Source: Haematococcus lacustris (taxonomy: Eukaryota > Chlorophyta > Chlorophyceae > Chlamydomonadales > Haematococcaceae). From it: a stretch of DNA of 64,000 bases. The position numbers and the translations under genes are program-made. Under the pieces are notes generated by a model. The model was given only the letters and a program-made list of their open reading frames with translations. It searched no databases and had not been told where the DNA came from. The stretch covers positions 5,813,538 to 5,877,537 of the forward strand of contig JASKMD010000029.1 in the NCBI GenBank assembly GCA_030144725.1. Direction: 5' to 3'. This document shows positions 1 through 10,396 of the stretch, piece after piece. The stretch's first letter is position 1. Each line of letters opens with the position of its first letter.

Positions 1-1
1 C

Positions 2-385
2 CTGCTGCCCAGCCCTGGGGACCCCATGCTGCCCTACTCATTCCACAAACAACTGCAAGGCATGTTGTCTGGGTCGCAACCAGCCCAAGGGCCCAGCTTG
101 CTGCAGGGGCACCTTCTGAGCTCACCTGAGCACCTAGCAGCTCGGGCCACTACTGCAGCACCACCCCCTGGCTCACCAACTGCCCTGACAGCCCTGGGCA
201 CTGCTGCAGGCTCCTCAAGTACAGCAACCCATCACATTGCAGCCTTACCTGGCCTGCTTGTGACTGAGATGGTACGCGCAGCGCGTGAGAGAGGATGCAA
301 GCAATCCCAGGCCCTTAAAGAAGTTCTCACAAGAATGCCTGCCCATGTCAAGAAGGCGCTTGCCAAGCCCTGCAGCTGCCTGTGA
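2..385 (+). CDS. 3' part of an unidentified ORF, cut by the window edge
   Basis: One frame stays open from base 2 to a TGA at 383-385, so the 5' end probably lies outside the window. The first ATG in frame is at 26. The first 80 residues are Ala/Pro/Ser-rich linker. The last 40 (LVTEMVRAARERGCK, then QALKEVLTRMPAHVKKALAK) look like ordered helical protein, which supports real coding sequence. I do not recognise the family. It could also be one exon that leaves the frame before the stop. Confidence is low because the open frame is short and GC-rich. Confidence 0.35.
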   Translation: MLPSPGDPMLPYSFHKQLQGMLSGSQPAQGPSLLQGHLLSSPEHLAARATTAAPPPGSPTALTALGTAAGSSSTATHHIAALPGLLVTEMVRAARERGCKQSQALKEVLTRMPAHVKKALAKPCSCL

Positions 386-654
386 AAGATGATGCAGCTG
401 GTAAGCAGCCATAGAGTGGCATGAAGCGGGCAGTGATTGGCAGTCATGCCCTCTCAGGAGCCTGGCAGGGCGCAGCTCAAGATGTAAGATGTGTATGCAG
501 CATACGCAGCAATATTGAACAACTTGGAGAAGAGACTAGGCTGCTAAGTGTAGGTTGGCCAGGTACATGTGTCGTAGCCATTGCCTGGTATAGCCATAGC
601 CATAGGCCGGTGAGGCTGCACAATTGACTTTGATGACTACACAGTTGTCACCCG
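386..654. other. no recognisable gene
   Basis: I see no supported coding exon or repeat here. It may be the 3' flank of the partial ORF to the left. Confidence 0.4.
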
Positions 655-1165
655 CTCTGCTCTTGTTCATAGTAGGCAGCAGCACCACCCTACCCACTAG
701 CTGTAGGGGTGCTTGCACCACCAGGAGCACAGCTGGCAGCAGCACCACCCTACACACTAGCTGTAGGGATTCTGGCAACAACAGGAGCATAGTAGGCAGC
801 AGCACCACCCTACCCACTAGCTGCAGGGGTGATGGCACCACCAGGAGCACAGCTGGCAGCAGCACCACCCTACACACTAACTGAAGGGGTGCTGGCAACA
901 ACAGGAGCATAGTAGGCAGCAGCGCCACCCTACCCACTAGCTGTAGGGGTGATGGCACCACCAGGAGCACAGCTGGCAGCAACACCACCCTATACACTAG
1001 CTGTAGGAGTGCTGGCACCACCAGGAGCATAGCAGGCAACACCACCACCCTACCCACTAGCTGAAGGAATGTTGGCACCACCAAGAGCACAGCTGGCAGC
1101 AGCATCACCCTACCCACTAGCTTCAGGGGTGCTGGCAACAACAGGAGCATAGCAGGCAGCAGGAT
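655..1165. repeat. 60-bp minisatellite with 120-bp higher order
   Basis: About eight imperfect copies of a 60-bp unit containing AGCACCACCCTAC and CACTAGCTGTAGGGGTG follow one another. Alternate units pair up (CACCACCAGGAGCACAGCTG against CAACAACAGGAGCATAG), giving a 120-bp higher-order period. The array is open in several frames on both strands, so the ORFs across it are not evidence of a gene. Confidence 0.8.
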
Positions 1166-1934
1166 GGAGCTGATGAGTAGGCATCTTGACCATATGACTT
1201 GTATGTATGAATCCTATCTGGAGGCTGCGCGTGTGCGCACGCTCTTTAGCATATCAATCTTAACATGCTCATGAATATATCTGCATTGAGGCTTGGGCCT
1301 GGCAGTCACGGGAACAAGGCCTGGCACATTGACATTGCACATGAAACTCGAGTGTTCTTCCCCAGGGAGACTGGTGTTCTGTGTGCGGCGATGACTAGCT
1401 CGAACGCAACGACATCATTGGATATCGTGCGAATTCTTTGGCCCGGGCTGCGGACTGCGGACCCTTGCGGACCACTGCGGCCGAAACATAGCATCTTACA
1501 TAGCATTTTTCATAGCTGGTGATGGACTGGCTTGTTTCCTCAAGCAGGTTCGGGTCACACCCTGCAAGCTAACTTCAACGTGAGCTGCGACGCCCATAAT
1601 GATCAGCGCAATGCGCTGATAGCCGCTGCGCGAAGAACGGCCGTCGGTGCGTCGGGGCGCAAACCTCCTCACTCCCCTCACACCGGCCGTCGCAAACCTC
1701 CAGTATAACTATTATATCGCATGAAAACGGAACTAATACCTGGAAGTGGCACTTATGCGAGAGGTCCCTAGATCGAATCCTGTCAGGGTTGGGTATGCTC
1801 ACCTTCGGAGCGATAGAATGAAGGAATAAGTATAGGATCGCTAGTCGATTGAGCTAGTCTATCGGGATTACAGGGGTGGGGGTTGACAACAGTGGCAGAA
1901 CCCGCAACGGCGGCTGGTGCACCATGGAACACAC
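1166..1934. other. intergenic, nothing recognised
   Basis: There is no convincing exon, RNA gene or repeat. The interval ends at GAACACAC (1927-1934), the left copy of the direct repeat flanking the foldback element. Confidence 0.4.
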
Positions 1935-2654
1935 AGATAATTCACACGGTTAGAAATCGGACAATACTCGGAATTTGTACATCAGCAAAAGGCCGAAAAG
2001 TTGGGGGCCCCAACCGCCAGCTCCGCCAGGCCGCAACCGCACCCACCCGCAGCAAGACTCTCCCAGGACGGTGCGGGGCAGCCACATCGCTGGCTCCCCT
2101 GCGCCCGCCCCCACCCCAACGCTGAACGATGTTCAACAACGCAATGCAGCCAGGTTACCCACGCCGAGAGCGGGGCGCAGGCCACACCGTAAAGTTCAGC
2201 ATGGGCGGTGCTGCCCCGCTGCCAGCCCAGCCAGCCCAGCCAGCCCAGCCTATGCGAAGGCGAAACCGCCCTGGTCAGCCTGCTCCCCAGCGTGCGTCTC
2301 AACGTGCAACCCACGACCCGCCGGAGCTCTAGGACCGCCACATCCCAGCCCTGCCCCACCCCCTCCCAGCCTTGCGTTGCCCCTCCCCTCCCTGCCCAGC
2401 CCTGCCCCACCCCCTCCCAGCCCTGCCCCACCCCATCCCAGCCCTGCCTTACCCCATCCCAGCCCTGCCCCACCCCCTCCCAGCCTTGCGTTGCCCCATC
2501 CCTCCCCTCCCAGCCCTGCCCCCCCCCCCCTCCCAGCCCTGCCCCACCCCCCCCCAGCCCTGCCCCACCCCCTCATACCCTTGTGTTGCCCCTCCCTGCC
2601 CTGCCCTGCCCTGTTCTGCCCTGCCCTGCCTCGCCCTGCCCTGCCCAGCCCGGC

Positions 2655-3260
2655 CCGGCCCGGCCTGTAGGTGTGTGGCAGTGCAGGCTGCAGGTGTGCT
2701 GCAATGCATGTGCAGCAGCAACAGCAGGCAGCAGTGCATGTGCTGGAGTGCATGAGCAGGAGCAGCAGCAGCAGGCTGTTTTGCATGATAAGCAGTGCAA
2801 GGACAGCAGCAGCAGTGTATGGGCAGCAGCAGCAGGCTGTAGGTGTGTGGCAGTGCAGGTTGCAGGTGTGCTGCAATGCATGAGCAGCTTCAGCAGCAGG
2901 CTGTAATGCATGAGAAGCAGTGCATGGGCAGCAGCAGCAGTGTATGGGCAGCAGCAGCAGGCTGTAGGTGTGTGGCAGTGCAGGCTGCAGGTGTGCTGCA
3001 ATGCATGTGCAGCAGCAACAGCAGGCAGCAGTGCATGTGCTGGAGTGCATGAGCAGGAGCAGCAGCAGCAGGCTGTAATGCATGAGAAGCAGTGCATGGG
3101 CAGCAGCAGGAGTGTATGGGCAGCAGCAACAGGCTGTCGTTATGTGGCAGTGCAGGCTGCACTGTGCTTCAGTGCATGAGTAGCAGCAGCATCACCAGGC
3201 TCAAGTGCATGTGCTGCAGTGCATGAGCAGCGGCAGCAGCAACAGGCTGTAATGCATGAC
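2655..3260. repeat. CAG-rich compound repeat, left arm of foldback element
   Basis: Units of roughly 120-150 bp containing CTGTAGGTGTGTGGCAGTGC and CAGCAGCAACAGCAGGCAG recur around 2665, 2840 and 2965. The reverse complement of the same unit appears at 4165-4550 in the right arm. Open frames here encode Cys/Leu/His-rich low-complexity strings and are rejected as genes. Confidence 0.7.
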
Positions 3261-3582
3261 CAGCAGTGCAAGGACAGCACCATGTCCGGTGTGTGTCTGG
3301 TGGCCTGCACAAAGCTGGAGTGGCAACCCAACACTGCTACGACAGGGAAGATTATAAGGCATAGATCTGGCATGGTTTGCGGTGGTCTTGGTAGCTCCAT
3401 GCAAATAAAGGCATGCAATTTGCGGTTGTTCAACCATGCCATTGCTTGTGTAGCCGCATATGGACACCACATTGGCTGTGTAAGACAATTTCCCAATACA
3501 ATAGACCTAGCGTCCTTGACCGTGCCAGTTGCAGCGTCGATGTAATACCGCGTGGTGGCATATGGTTGGATTTTGTGCGGAT

Positions 3583-3931
3583 CACTGCCAAGCCTGCACT
3601 TGCTAAGCATGCCCGTGATGCATAATGCAAAGGGGGCATGTAGCAGGTGGCTACCACGTTTGCAGCCTTAGCGCATCACCGCGTGGTGGTGTTGTCCATA
3701 CAAGGGGCATGTGGCGCACCACACCCTAGCATGTGGCTGGATCTGGTGAGCCTCCACTATAGATACCATCCGTAGTCCAGCTAGCTGTGACACATTGGGT
3801 GTGGATCACTGCCAAGCCTGCACTTGCTAAGCATGACCGTGATGCATACATGCAAAGGGGGCATGTAGCAGGTGGCTACCACGTTTGCAGCCTTAGCGCA
3901 TCACCGCGTGGTGGTGTTGTCCATACAAGGG
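3583..3931. repeat. two ~125-bp direct repeats in the foldback centre
   Basis: A block starting CACTGCCAAGCCTGCACTTG and ending near GTCCATACAAGGGGC occurs at about 3583-3707 and again at 3807-3931, with only a few differences. Each copy contains the short palindromic string CACCGCGTGGTGGTG. No coding content is visible. Confidence 0.75.
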
Positions 3932-4544
3932 GCGTAGGTACCATCCATGACGAGGATACACGGCTGATAACCACCACCGTTTTCTTCATTACATCTTGAC
4001 CAATCATAGCTTACAAATCACGTTGTGTAGCATGGAACTGAATGGAAGCTCAGGACAACCTTTTGAAAGCTTTTGTACCATGCAACATTATTCTTACATG
4101 GGCTCTGACTGCACTGATGGGCTCTGACTGATGGGCACTGACCGGGCACTGATGGGCTCTGACTGCCACACACCTACAGCCTGCTGCTGCTGTCTATGCA
4201 CTGCTCGTGCACTACAGCCTGCTGCTCTTGCTGCTGCTCATGCACCGCAACCCACCTACAACCTCCTGCATGCTCCTACCTGCAGCCTGCAGCACAGCTC
4301 CTACCTCCTACCTGCAGCACATGCACCTGCAGCCTCCTCCTACCTGCAGCCTGCACTGCAACACACCTACAGCCTGCTGCTGCTGCCCATACACTGCTGC
4401 TGCTGCGCATGCACTGCTGCTCATGCACTACAGCCTGCTGCTGCTGCTGCTAATGCACTCCAGCACATGCACTGCTGCCTGCTGCTGCTACTGCTCATGC
4501 ATTGCAGCACACCTGCAGCCTGCACTGCCACACACCTACAGGGC

Positions 4545-6790
4545 GGGCCGGGCAGAACAGGGCAGGGCAGGGCAGGGCAGGGCAGGGCAGGGCAGGGCAG
4601 GGCAGGGCAGGGCAGGGCAGGGCAGGGCAGGGCAGGGCAGGGCAGGGCAGGGCAGGGCAGGGCAGGGCAGGGCAGGGCAGGGCAGGGCAGGGCAGGGCAG
4701 GGCAGGGCAGGGCAGGGCAGGGCAGGGCAGGGCAGGGCAGGGCAGGGCAGGGCAGGGCAGGGCAGGGCAGGGCAGGGCAGGGCAGGGCAGGGCAGGGCAG
4801 GGCAGGGCAGGGCAGGGCAGGGCAGGGCAGGGCAGGGCAGGGCAGGGCAGGGCAGGGCAGGGCAGGGCAGGGCAGGGCAGGGCAGGGCAGGGCAGGGCAG
4901 GGCAGGGCAGGGCAGGGCAGGGCAGGGCAGGGCAGGGCAGGGCAGGGCAGGGCAGGGCAGGGCAGGGCAGGGCAGGGCAGGGCAGGGCAGGGCAGGGCAG
5001 GGCAGGGCAGGGCAGGGCAGGGCAGGGCAGGGCAGGGCAGGGCAGGGCAGGGCAGGGCAGGGCAGGGCAGGGCAGGGCAGGGCAGGGCAGGGCAGGGCAG
5101 GGCAGGGCAGGGCAGGGCAGGGCAGGGCAGGGCAGGGCAGGGCAGGGCAGGGCAGGGCAGGGCAGGGCAGGGCAGGGCAGGGCAGGGCAGGGCAGGGCAG
5201 GGCAGGGCAGGGCAGGGCAGGGCAGGGCAGGGCAGGGCAGGGCAGGGCAGGGCAGGGCAGGGCAGGGCAGGGCAGGGCAGGGCAGGGCAGGGCAGGGCAG
5301 GGCAGGGCAGGGCAGGGCAGGGCAGGGCAGGGCAGGGCAGGGCAGGGCAGGGCAGGGCAGGGCAGGGCAGGGCAGGGCAGGGCAGGGCAGGGCAGGGCAG
5401 GGCAGGGCAGGGCAGGGCAGGGCAGGGCAGGGCAGGGCAGGGCAGGGCAGGGCAGGGCAGGGCAGGGCAGGGCAGGGCAGGGCAGGGCAGGGCAGGGCAG
5501 GGCAGGGCAGGGCAGGGCAGGGCAGGGCAGGGCAGGGCAGGGCAGGGCAGGGCAGGGCAGGGCAGGGCAGGGCTGGGAGGGGGTGGGGCAGGGCAGGGCA
5601 GGGCAGGGCAGGGCAGGGCAGGGCAGGGCAGGGCAGGGCAGGGCAGGGCAGGGCAGGGCAGGGCAGGGCAGGGCAGGGCAGGGCAGGGCAGGGCAGGGCA
5701 GGGCAGGGCAGGGCAGGGCAGGGCAGGGCAGGGCAGGGCAGGGCAGGGCAGGGCAGGGCAGGGCAGGGCAGGGCAGGGCAGGGCAGGGCAGGGCAGGGCA
5801 GGGCAGGGCAGGGCAGGGCAGGGCAGGGCAGGGCAGGGCAGGGCAGGGCAGGGCAGGGCAGGGCAGGGCAGGGCAGGGCAGGGCAGGGCAGGGCAGGGCA
5901 GGGCAGGGCAGGGCAGGGCAGGGCAGGGCTGGGCAGGGCAGGGCAGGGCAGGGCAGGGCAGGGCAGGGCAGGGCAGGGCAGGGCAGGGCTGGGCAGGGCA
6001 GGGCAGGGCAGGGCAGGGCTGGGCAGGGCAGGGCAGGGCTGGGCAGGGCAGGGCAGGGCAGGGCAGGGCAGGGCTGGGAGGGGGTGGGGCAGGGCAGGGC
6101 AGGGCAGGGCAGGGCAGGGCAGGGCAGGGCAGGGCAGGGCAGGGCAGGGCAGGGCAGGGCAGGGCAGGGCAGGGCAGGGCAGGGCAGGGCAGGGCAGGGC
6201 AGGGCAGGGCAGGGCAGGGCTGGGCAGGGCAGGGCAGGGCAGGGCAGGGCAGGGCAGGGCAGGGCAGGGCAGGGCAGGGCAGGGCAGGGCAGGGCAGGGC
6301 AGGGCAGGGCAGGGCAGGGCAGGGCTGGGCAGGGCAGGGCAGGGCAGGGCAGGGCAGGGCAGGGCAGGGCAGGGCAGGGCAGGGCAGGGCAGGGCTGGGC
6401 AGGGCAGGGCAGGGCAGGGCTGGGAGGGGGTGGGGCAGGGCAGGGCTGGGCAGGGCAGGGCAGGGCAGGGCAGGGCAGGGCAGGGCTGGGAGGGGGTGGG
6501 GCAGGGCAGGGCTGGGCAGGGAGGGGCAACGCAAGGCTGGGAGAGGGTGGGGCAGGGCTGGGATGCGGTGGGGCAGGGCTGGGAGGGGGTGGGGCAGGGC
6601 TGGGCTGGGATGGGGTGGGGCAGGGCTGGGATGGGGTGGGGCAGGGCTGGGAGGGGGTGGGGCAGGGCTGGGATGGGGTGGGGCAGGGCTGGGAGGGGGT
6701 GGGGCAGGGCTGGGAGAGGGTGGGGCAGGGCAGGGTTTGGCAGGGAGGGGAGGGGCAACGCAAGGCTGGGAGGGGGTGGGGCAGGGCTGG
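4545..6790. repeat. GGGCA pentamer satellite, ~2 kb
   Basis: About 1.9 kb of nearly perfect GGGCA units (read as GGCAG) grades at the right end into GCTGGGAGGGGGTGGGGCAG variants. The variant units also occur, as reverse complement, in the left arm at 2340-2650, but the left arm has almost none of the pure pentamer run. The expansion is therefore specific to the right arm. Period 5 removes stop codons from all frames and creates ORFs of up to 892 codons that are artefacts. Confidence 0.95.
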
Positions 6791-7191
6791 GATGTGGCGG
6801 TCCTAGAGCTCCGGCGGGTCGTGGGTTGCACGTTGAGACGCACGCTGGGGAGCAGGCTGACCAGGGCGGTTTCTCCTTCGCATAGGCTGGGCTGGCTGGG
6901 CTGGCTGGGCTGGCAGCGGGGCAGCACCGCCCATGCTGAACTTTACGGTGTGGCCTGCGCCCCGCTCTCGGCGTGGGTAACCTGGCTGCACTGCGTTGTT
7001 GATCACATTCAGCGTTGGGGTGGGGGCGGGCGCAGGGGCCCCGCAACGTCCTGGGAGAGTCTTGCTGCGGGTGGGTGCGGTTGCGGCCTGGCGGGGCTGG
7101 CGGTTGGGGCCCCCAACTTTTCGGCCTTTTGCTGATGTACAGATTCCGAGTATTGTCCGATTTCTAACCGTGTGAATTATCTAGAACACAC

Positions 7192-7895
7192 GATGTTGGC
7201 GGCCGAGTGTGAGCAAGTGAGGGAGTTTGCGGCCTGACGCTGTGGCGCCCGTTCCTTGTAGAAACGGCATCAGCGCGCTGCATTGAACAGGATGGGCGTC
7301 GCAGCAGGAATGGGGCCGAGTTTGCGGCCTGGTCACTCGCTTACTGTGAGAGCAACCTTAAAGCAAGGTTGTGACTGCGGCTATGTTACATTGGCACTGT
7401 CAGCCTCATCACACTGTAAGCCTCCGGCGTTGGGCGTTGGGCGCTCCGGCGTGGTCGCGATGTTCCCGATGGGTTGCCCTGGTGCACCACGGCACACCGA
7501 CACTCATACAATAACATCCGGCATAGGCTACTGCATAGGTACTCATTAGTACTTTTGGGTACTTTTGTGTCCAGCCACGCTTCGGCTGCAGGATGAGTGT
7601 CGGGCGGTGTAGGGCTGACAGTCGTAGCCATATCGCTAGTGGGCCGGTGAGGTATACCGGTGGGCCGGTGAGGTATTAATACCTCGTTCAAATTCCTCAG
7701 GGTATTAATACCTGGGTATTATTAATACCTGGCCGGGAACGCCCTAATCCCTATCCTGGGGAGCCCATACACTTCTCCACAACAGGTAGTGACTGGTGAT
7801 ACTGTGTCCCTAACCTAGGTTTGACCCTACACTCCTACAAATTAGTCCCTGCATTCTTCCCTGCACCTTTGGCCAACCTTGTCCGATCGGGCTGC
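7192..7895. other. intergenic, simple repeats only
   Basis: No supported exon. Around 7640-7730 there are short duplications (GTGGGCCGGTGAGGTAT twice, TATTAATACCT several times). Confidence 0.4.
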
Positions 7896-8002
7896 AATTT
7901 TGATAGATGGTGTTTTGCAGAAAATAAAACATATCGTTTTTTGAAAATATTTCTCAAAAAACAATATGTTTTATTTTTTGCAAAACACCATCTATCAAAA
8001 TT
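7896..8002. repeat. near-perfect 107-bp hairpin (MITE-like)
   Basis: The two halves are almost exact reverse complements: AATTTTGATAGATGGTG on the left pairs with CACCATCTATCAAAATT on the right. The stem is about 49 bp with roughly two mismatches, around a very short AAATATTTC loop. Its AT-richness contrasts with the surroundings. It could be a palindromic miniature transposon or an inverted-repeat small-RNA precursor; the sequence does not decide. Confidence 0.75.
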
Positions 8003-9117
8003 TGTTGTGAAGAAGCGTAGGGGCTCCCAAGAATAGGGATACCGTACTATCCCTTTTGATTCCCGAGGCCTCGGAAACTATAATTAAAATATTACTCCCG
8101 AGCCATATTTTTCATTGTTTCAAATTCCCCGATGGCCAAAGTACGTCAAAAGTTAGTTTTGAGAACGTCTTCGTGCATAGAAATAATCAAGCCTCCCACT
8201 CCATTAATCTCGCATCAAAATCATATGATCCACATAGTCTACTGTCGTGGCCTCTCTTCTAGTGGCCTTATCACCTGACCACGTCACATGGGGCACTAAA
8301 CCTCGCTAATACAGTCGTGGTCCTCCTGCCGCTGCTAGCAGTGGCGGCATATCTTATCATCTGCCTAAGAGCATTCAGACTTGCGTACTCCTGCCGCCAC
8401 CCATTCTGTTGCCTTGGCCAAAGCACCCCGCCTTGGCCGGCTGACCGTGTATGAGTCAGGCGACCCCAACTAACAAAAAATGACAGGAAATGATAGGAAA
8501 CCGACCCCTGGTAATCAAAACGACGCCGCGTCTCAGCCACGTGGTTTCTATTTATGTTTTGCACATGCCTGGATAGAGGACTCCGTCAGCTATGCGGTGA
8601 AACATGTATCATTAAGTATTGTGCAGTGTGCTGAGTGCTAAGGCGGCTCAAATCTTGACATTCAAATGCATGCCAGTTTTGCTCATGCGGGCCTCGCCGC
8701 GACCGACCGCCGCGACCGACGTGGCCCAGTAGCCTCTGCAAACAGTCAGGGACAGTCGCCGCAGTCAAAACAATGCACATGGCACGCAAAACCGATGTAA
8801 CGACGCCCCTCAACCCATGCTCGGAAGTATACAAGGCTGCTGCATTGCTTGACCGCTACGTGAGTAGTACCTACTACCTGGCCACTCGGTAAGGCCACTC
8901 AAGGTGTGTGGGCCATTGCTACGTTACCTTGCTCGATATGTTGGGTCCGATCCCTCCCGCCCGCCCTCCGCTTGCGTGTCGAGCTCGAGTCCAACTCCGC
9001 CCTGACCCCCTGCTGCTCAGCTGGAGGGGTGGGCAGCCCAGGGGAAGCACCAGCACCAGCTGCCTGCTGCTGCCAGGGGGGTGCAGCAGGAGGGGGGGGC
9101 AGGTCAGGGGCGGCACC

Positions 9118-9206
9118 AGCATTTATGTCACGCCAATGTCATTTGTCAGCATTTATGTCACGCCAATATCATTTGTCAGCATTTATGTCACGCCAATGTC
9201 ATTTGG
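9118..9206. repeat. 30-bp tandem repeat, three copies
   Basis: CAGCATTTATGTCACGCCAA followed by TRTCATTTGT is repeated three times with one base change, inside the TA-flanked element. There are too few copies, and no spacers, for anything CRISPR-like. Confidence 0.8.
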
Positions 9207-9754
9207 AGCAGGCCTGATCCTCTAATTGCCATGCTTTCTTCTCCAGCAGCTGTGACGTTGAGTAAGGAACAGAGTTACTAGTCGAAAGTCTGGAAACTCA
9301 CAATGGTCAGCTCACAACATGCCATTTTGTGGATGGGGGTCTCCATTCCTGAGAGAGAGACGCACGTTTCACGCGTATGCAACAATGTCGAGTAGTAACT
9401 TGCCCAACGATGGCCCTCCAACACCGCCTGCACCAATAAGAGGCTCGCGGAGCGAGCCTGGCGGGCTGAAATGTGATTGTACTTCCGGCTCGATGCCAAG
9501 CGCAGTTCGCTCATTGGTGCCTCTACTCACCACTAGACCAATCGATAGTGAGCAGCTGAAGTGTGTCCGCGCTCGCTTGCGCCGGCATGGACTCTGATGC
9601 AAGGATTAACTCGCCGCTTGCCAGTAGATGCGGAGTGATTCGCCGGTGTCAATGCAACAAACGCTAACATAATCGGTGCACTTTGTAGCGAGTACTTGCA
9701 TGAAGATTACAAACCCCATGTTGGGACATCCTGAGTATGACCAGTCGCCTCCCC

Positions 9755-9945
9755 CCTTGACATGGTTGCCAGCCTGGTTGCCACCCTTGCCTGTCCTGTG
9801 ACCTCAGCCTTTGCCCCAGCCTGGCCCACCTCCCTCGACCTTGCCCTGGGCATAGCAGCCACCCTTGTTGCCACCCCGGCCTGGCCCGCCGCACTAGCCT
9901 TTGCCCCAGCCTGGCCCGCCTCCCTCTGGCCCAGCCCAGGGTGGG
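9755..9945. repeat. degenerate GCCTGGCCC-type repeat
   Basis: Two to three imperfect copies of a unit of about 90-110 bp containing CCTTTGCCCCAGCCTGGCCC. It lies within the TA-flanked element and has no coding support. Confidence 0.5.
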
Positions 9946-10396
9946 CTGAATCCTAGCAGTTTGCTACCAGTTCTCATACGCTTTGCCGGTGCGTGCGAGA
10001 GCAGGAGGTGTGCTGGGCGATGCGGCAAGATTAAGGCGTGGAGAAGGCCCAAAATTTAGTGGTCTCAGGTAGTCGCTTCTCAATAATTGCCGCTTGACGA
10101 TCAAGAGACATTTGGAAGCATTGTTCATCGTGCATAAGGAGCTCGCGGTGCAGATTATCAGCTGCGTCGGCGGCACTGATGCCCCGGACCACAAACTGGT
10201 CCATTGCTGGCACTTTCGTCAAAGTCAACTAATTGTTTGACTACTTCCCGAAAGACCAGAGAAATACATTGTTTAATCATTCCCGGTTTCCCGAAGGACA
10301 AAAAACGATTCGGGATAGGGAATCAAAAGGGAGAGTACGGTACAGGATTACCATCCCTAAAAACCCACGGTCAAACTGCAGTCATAGACGTGGACA

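Larger units (their letters stand above)
1935..7182. mobile_element. foldback-type transposon with long terminal inverted repeats
   Basis: The outer ends are mirror images. The left end AGATAATTCACACGG at 1935 matches the reverse complement of the sequence ending at 7182, and the match continues for about 750 bp of unique sequence on the left (1935-2690). It then runs on through CAG-rich repeats to about 3.2 kb, and on the right back to about 4.2 kb. The 8-mer GAACACAC occurs directly before the left end (1927-1934) and one base after the right end (7184-7191), which looks like a target-site duplication; 8 bp would suit hAT-like elements. The centre (3.2-4.15 kb) has no transposase-like ORF. 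The element is therefore non-autonomous, and family assignment is inference. Confidence 0.8.
8042..10340. mobile_element. TA-flanked terminal-inverted-repeat element
   Basis: The left end reads TA then CCGTACTATCCCTTTTGATT at 8040. The right end, reverse-complemented, reads TA then CCGTACTCTCCCTTTTGATT, ending at 10342. TA at both edges suggests a TA target duplication, as in Tc1/mariner-type or similar elements (inference). The subterminal region at 10.12-10.31 kb is shared with the 227-bp element at 56207-56433. No ORF resembles a transposase, so this copy looks non-autonomous. Confidence 0.7.

Noticed and set aside
655..1165. CRISPR-like regular repeat
   Set aside because: The repeats are contiguous 60-bp units with no unique spacers, and the genome is eukaryotic.
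2250..3083. 277-codon minus-strand ORF
   Set aside because: Low-complexity translation of CAG-rich transposon repeats with three overlapping equivalents in other frames.
4131..7135. Six overlapping ORFs of 780-892 codons (GQGRA or PALPC repeats)
   Set aside because: They are translations of the GGGCA pentamer array. A 5-bp period without stops opens every frame on both strands.
9118..9206. Short direct repeats as a possible CRISPR or iteron set
   Set aside because: Only three back-to-back copies inside a transposon; nothing replication-related nearby.
8906..9225. Two overlapping ~105-codon ORFs near 9 kb
   Set aside because: They lie in the TA-flanked element, include the 30-bp repeat, overlap each other in different frames and match no transposase motif.
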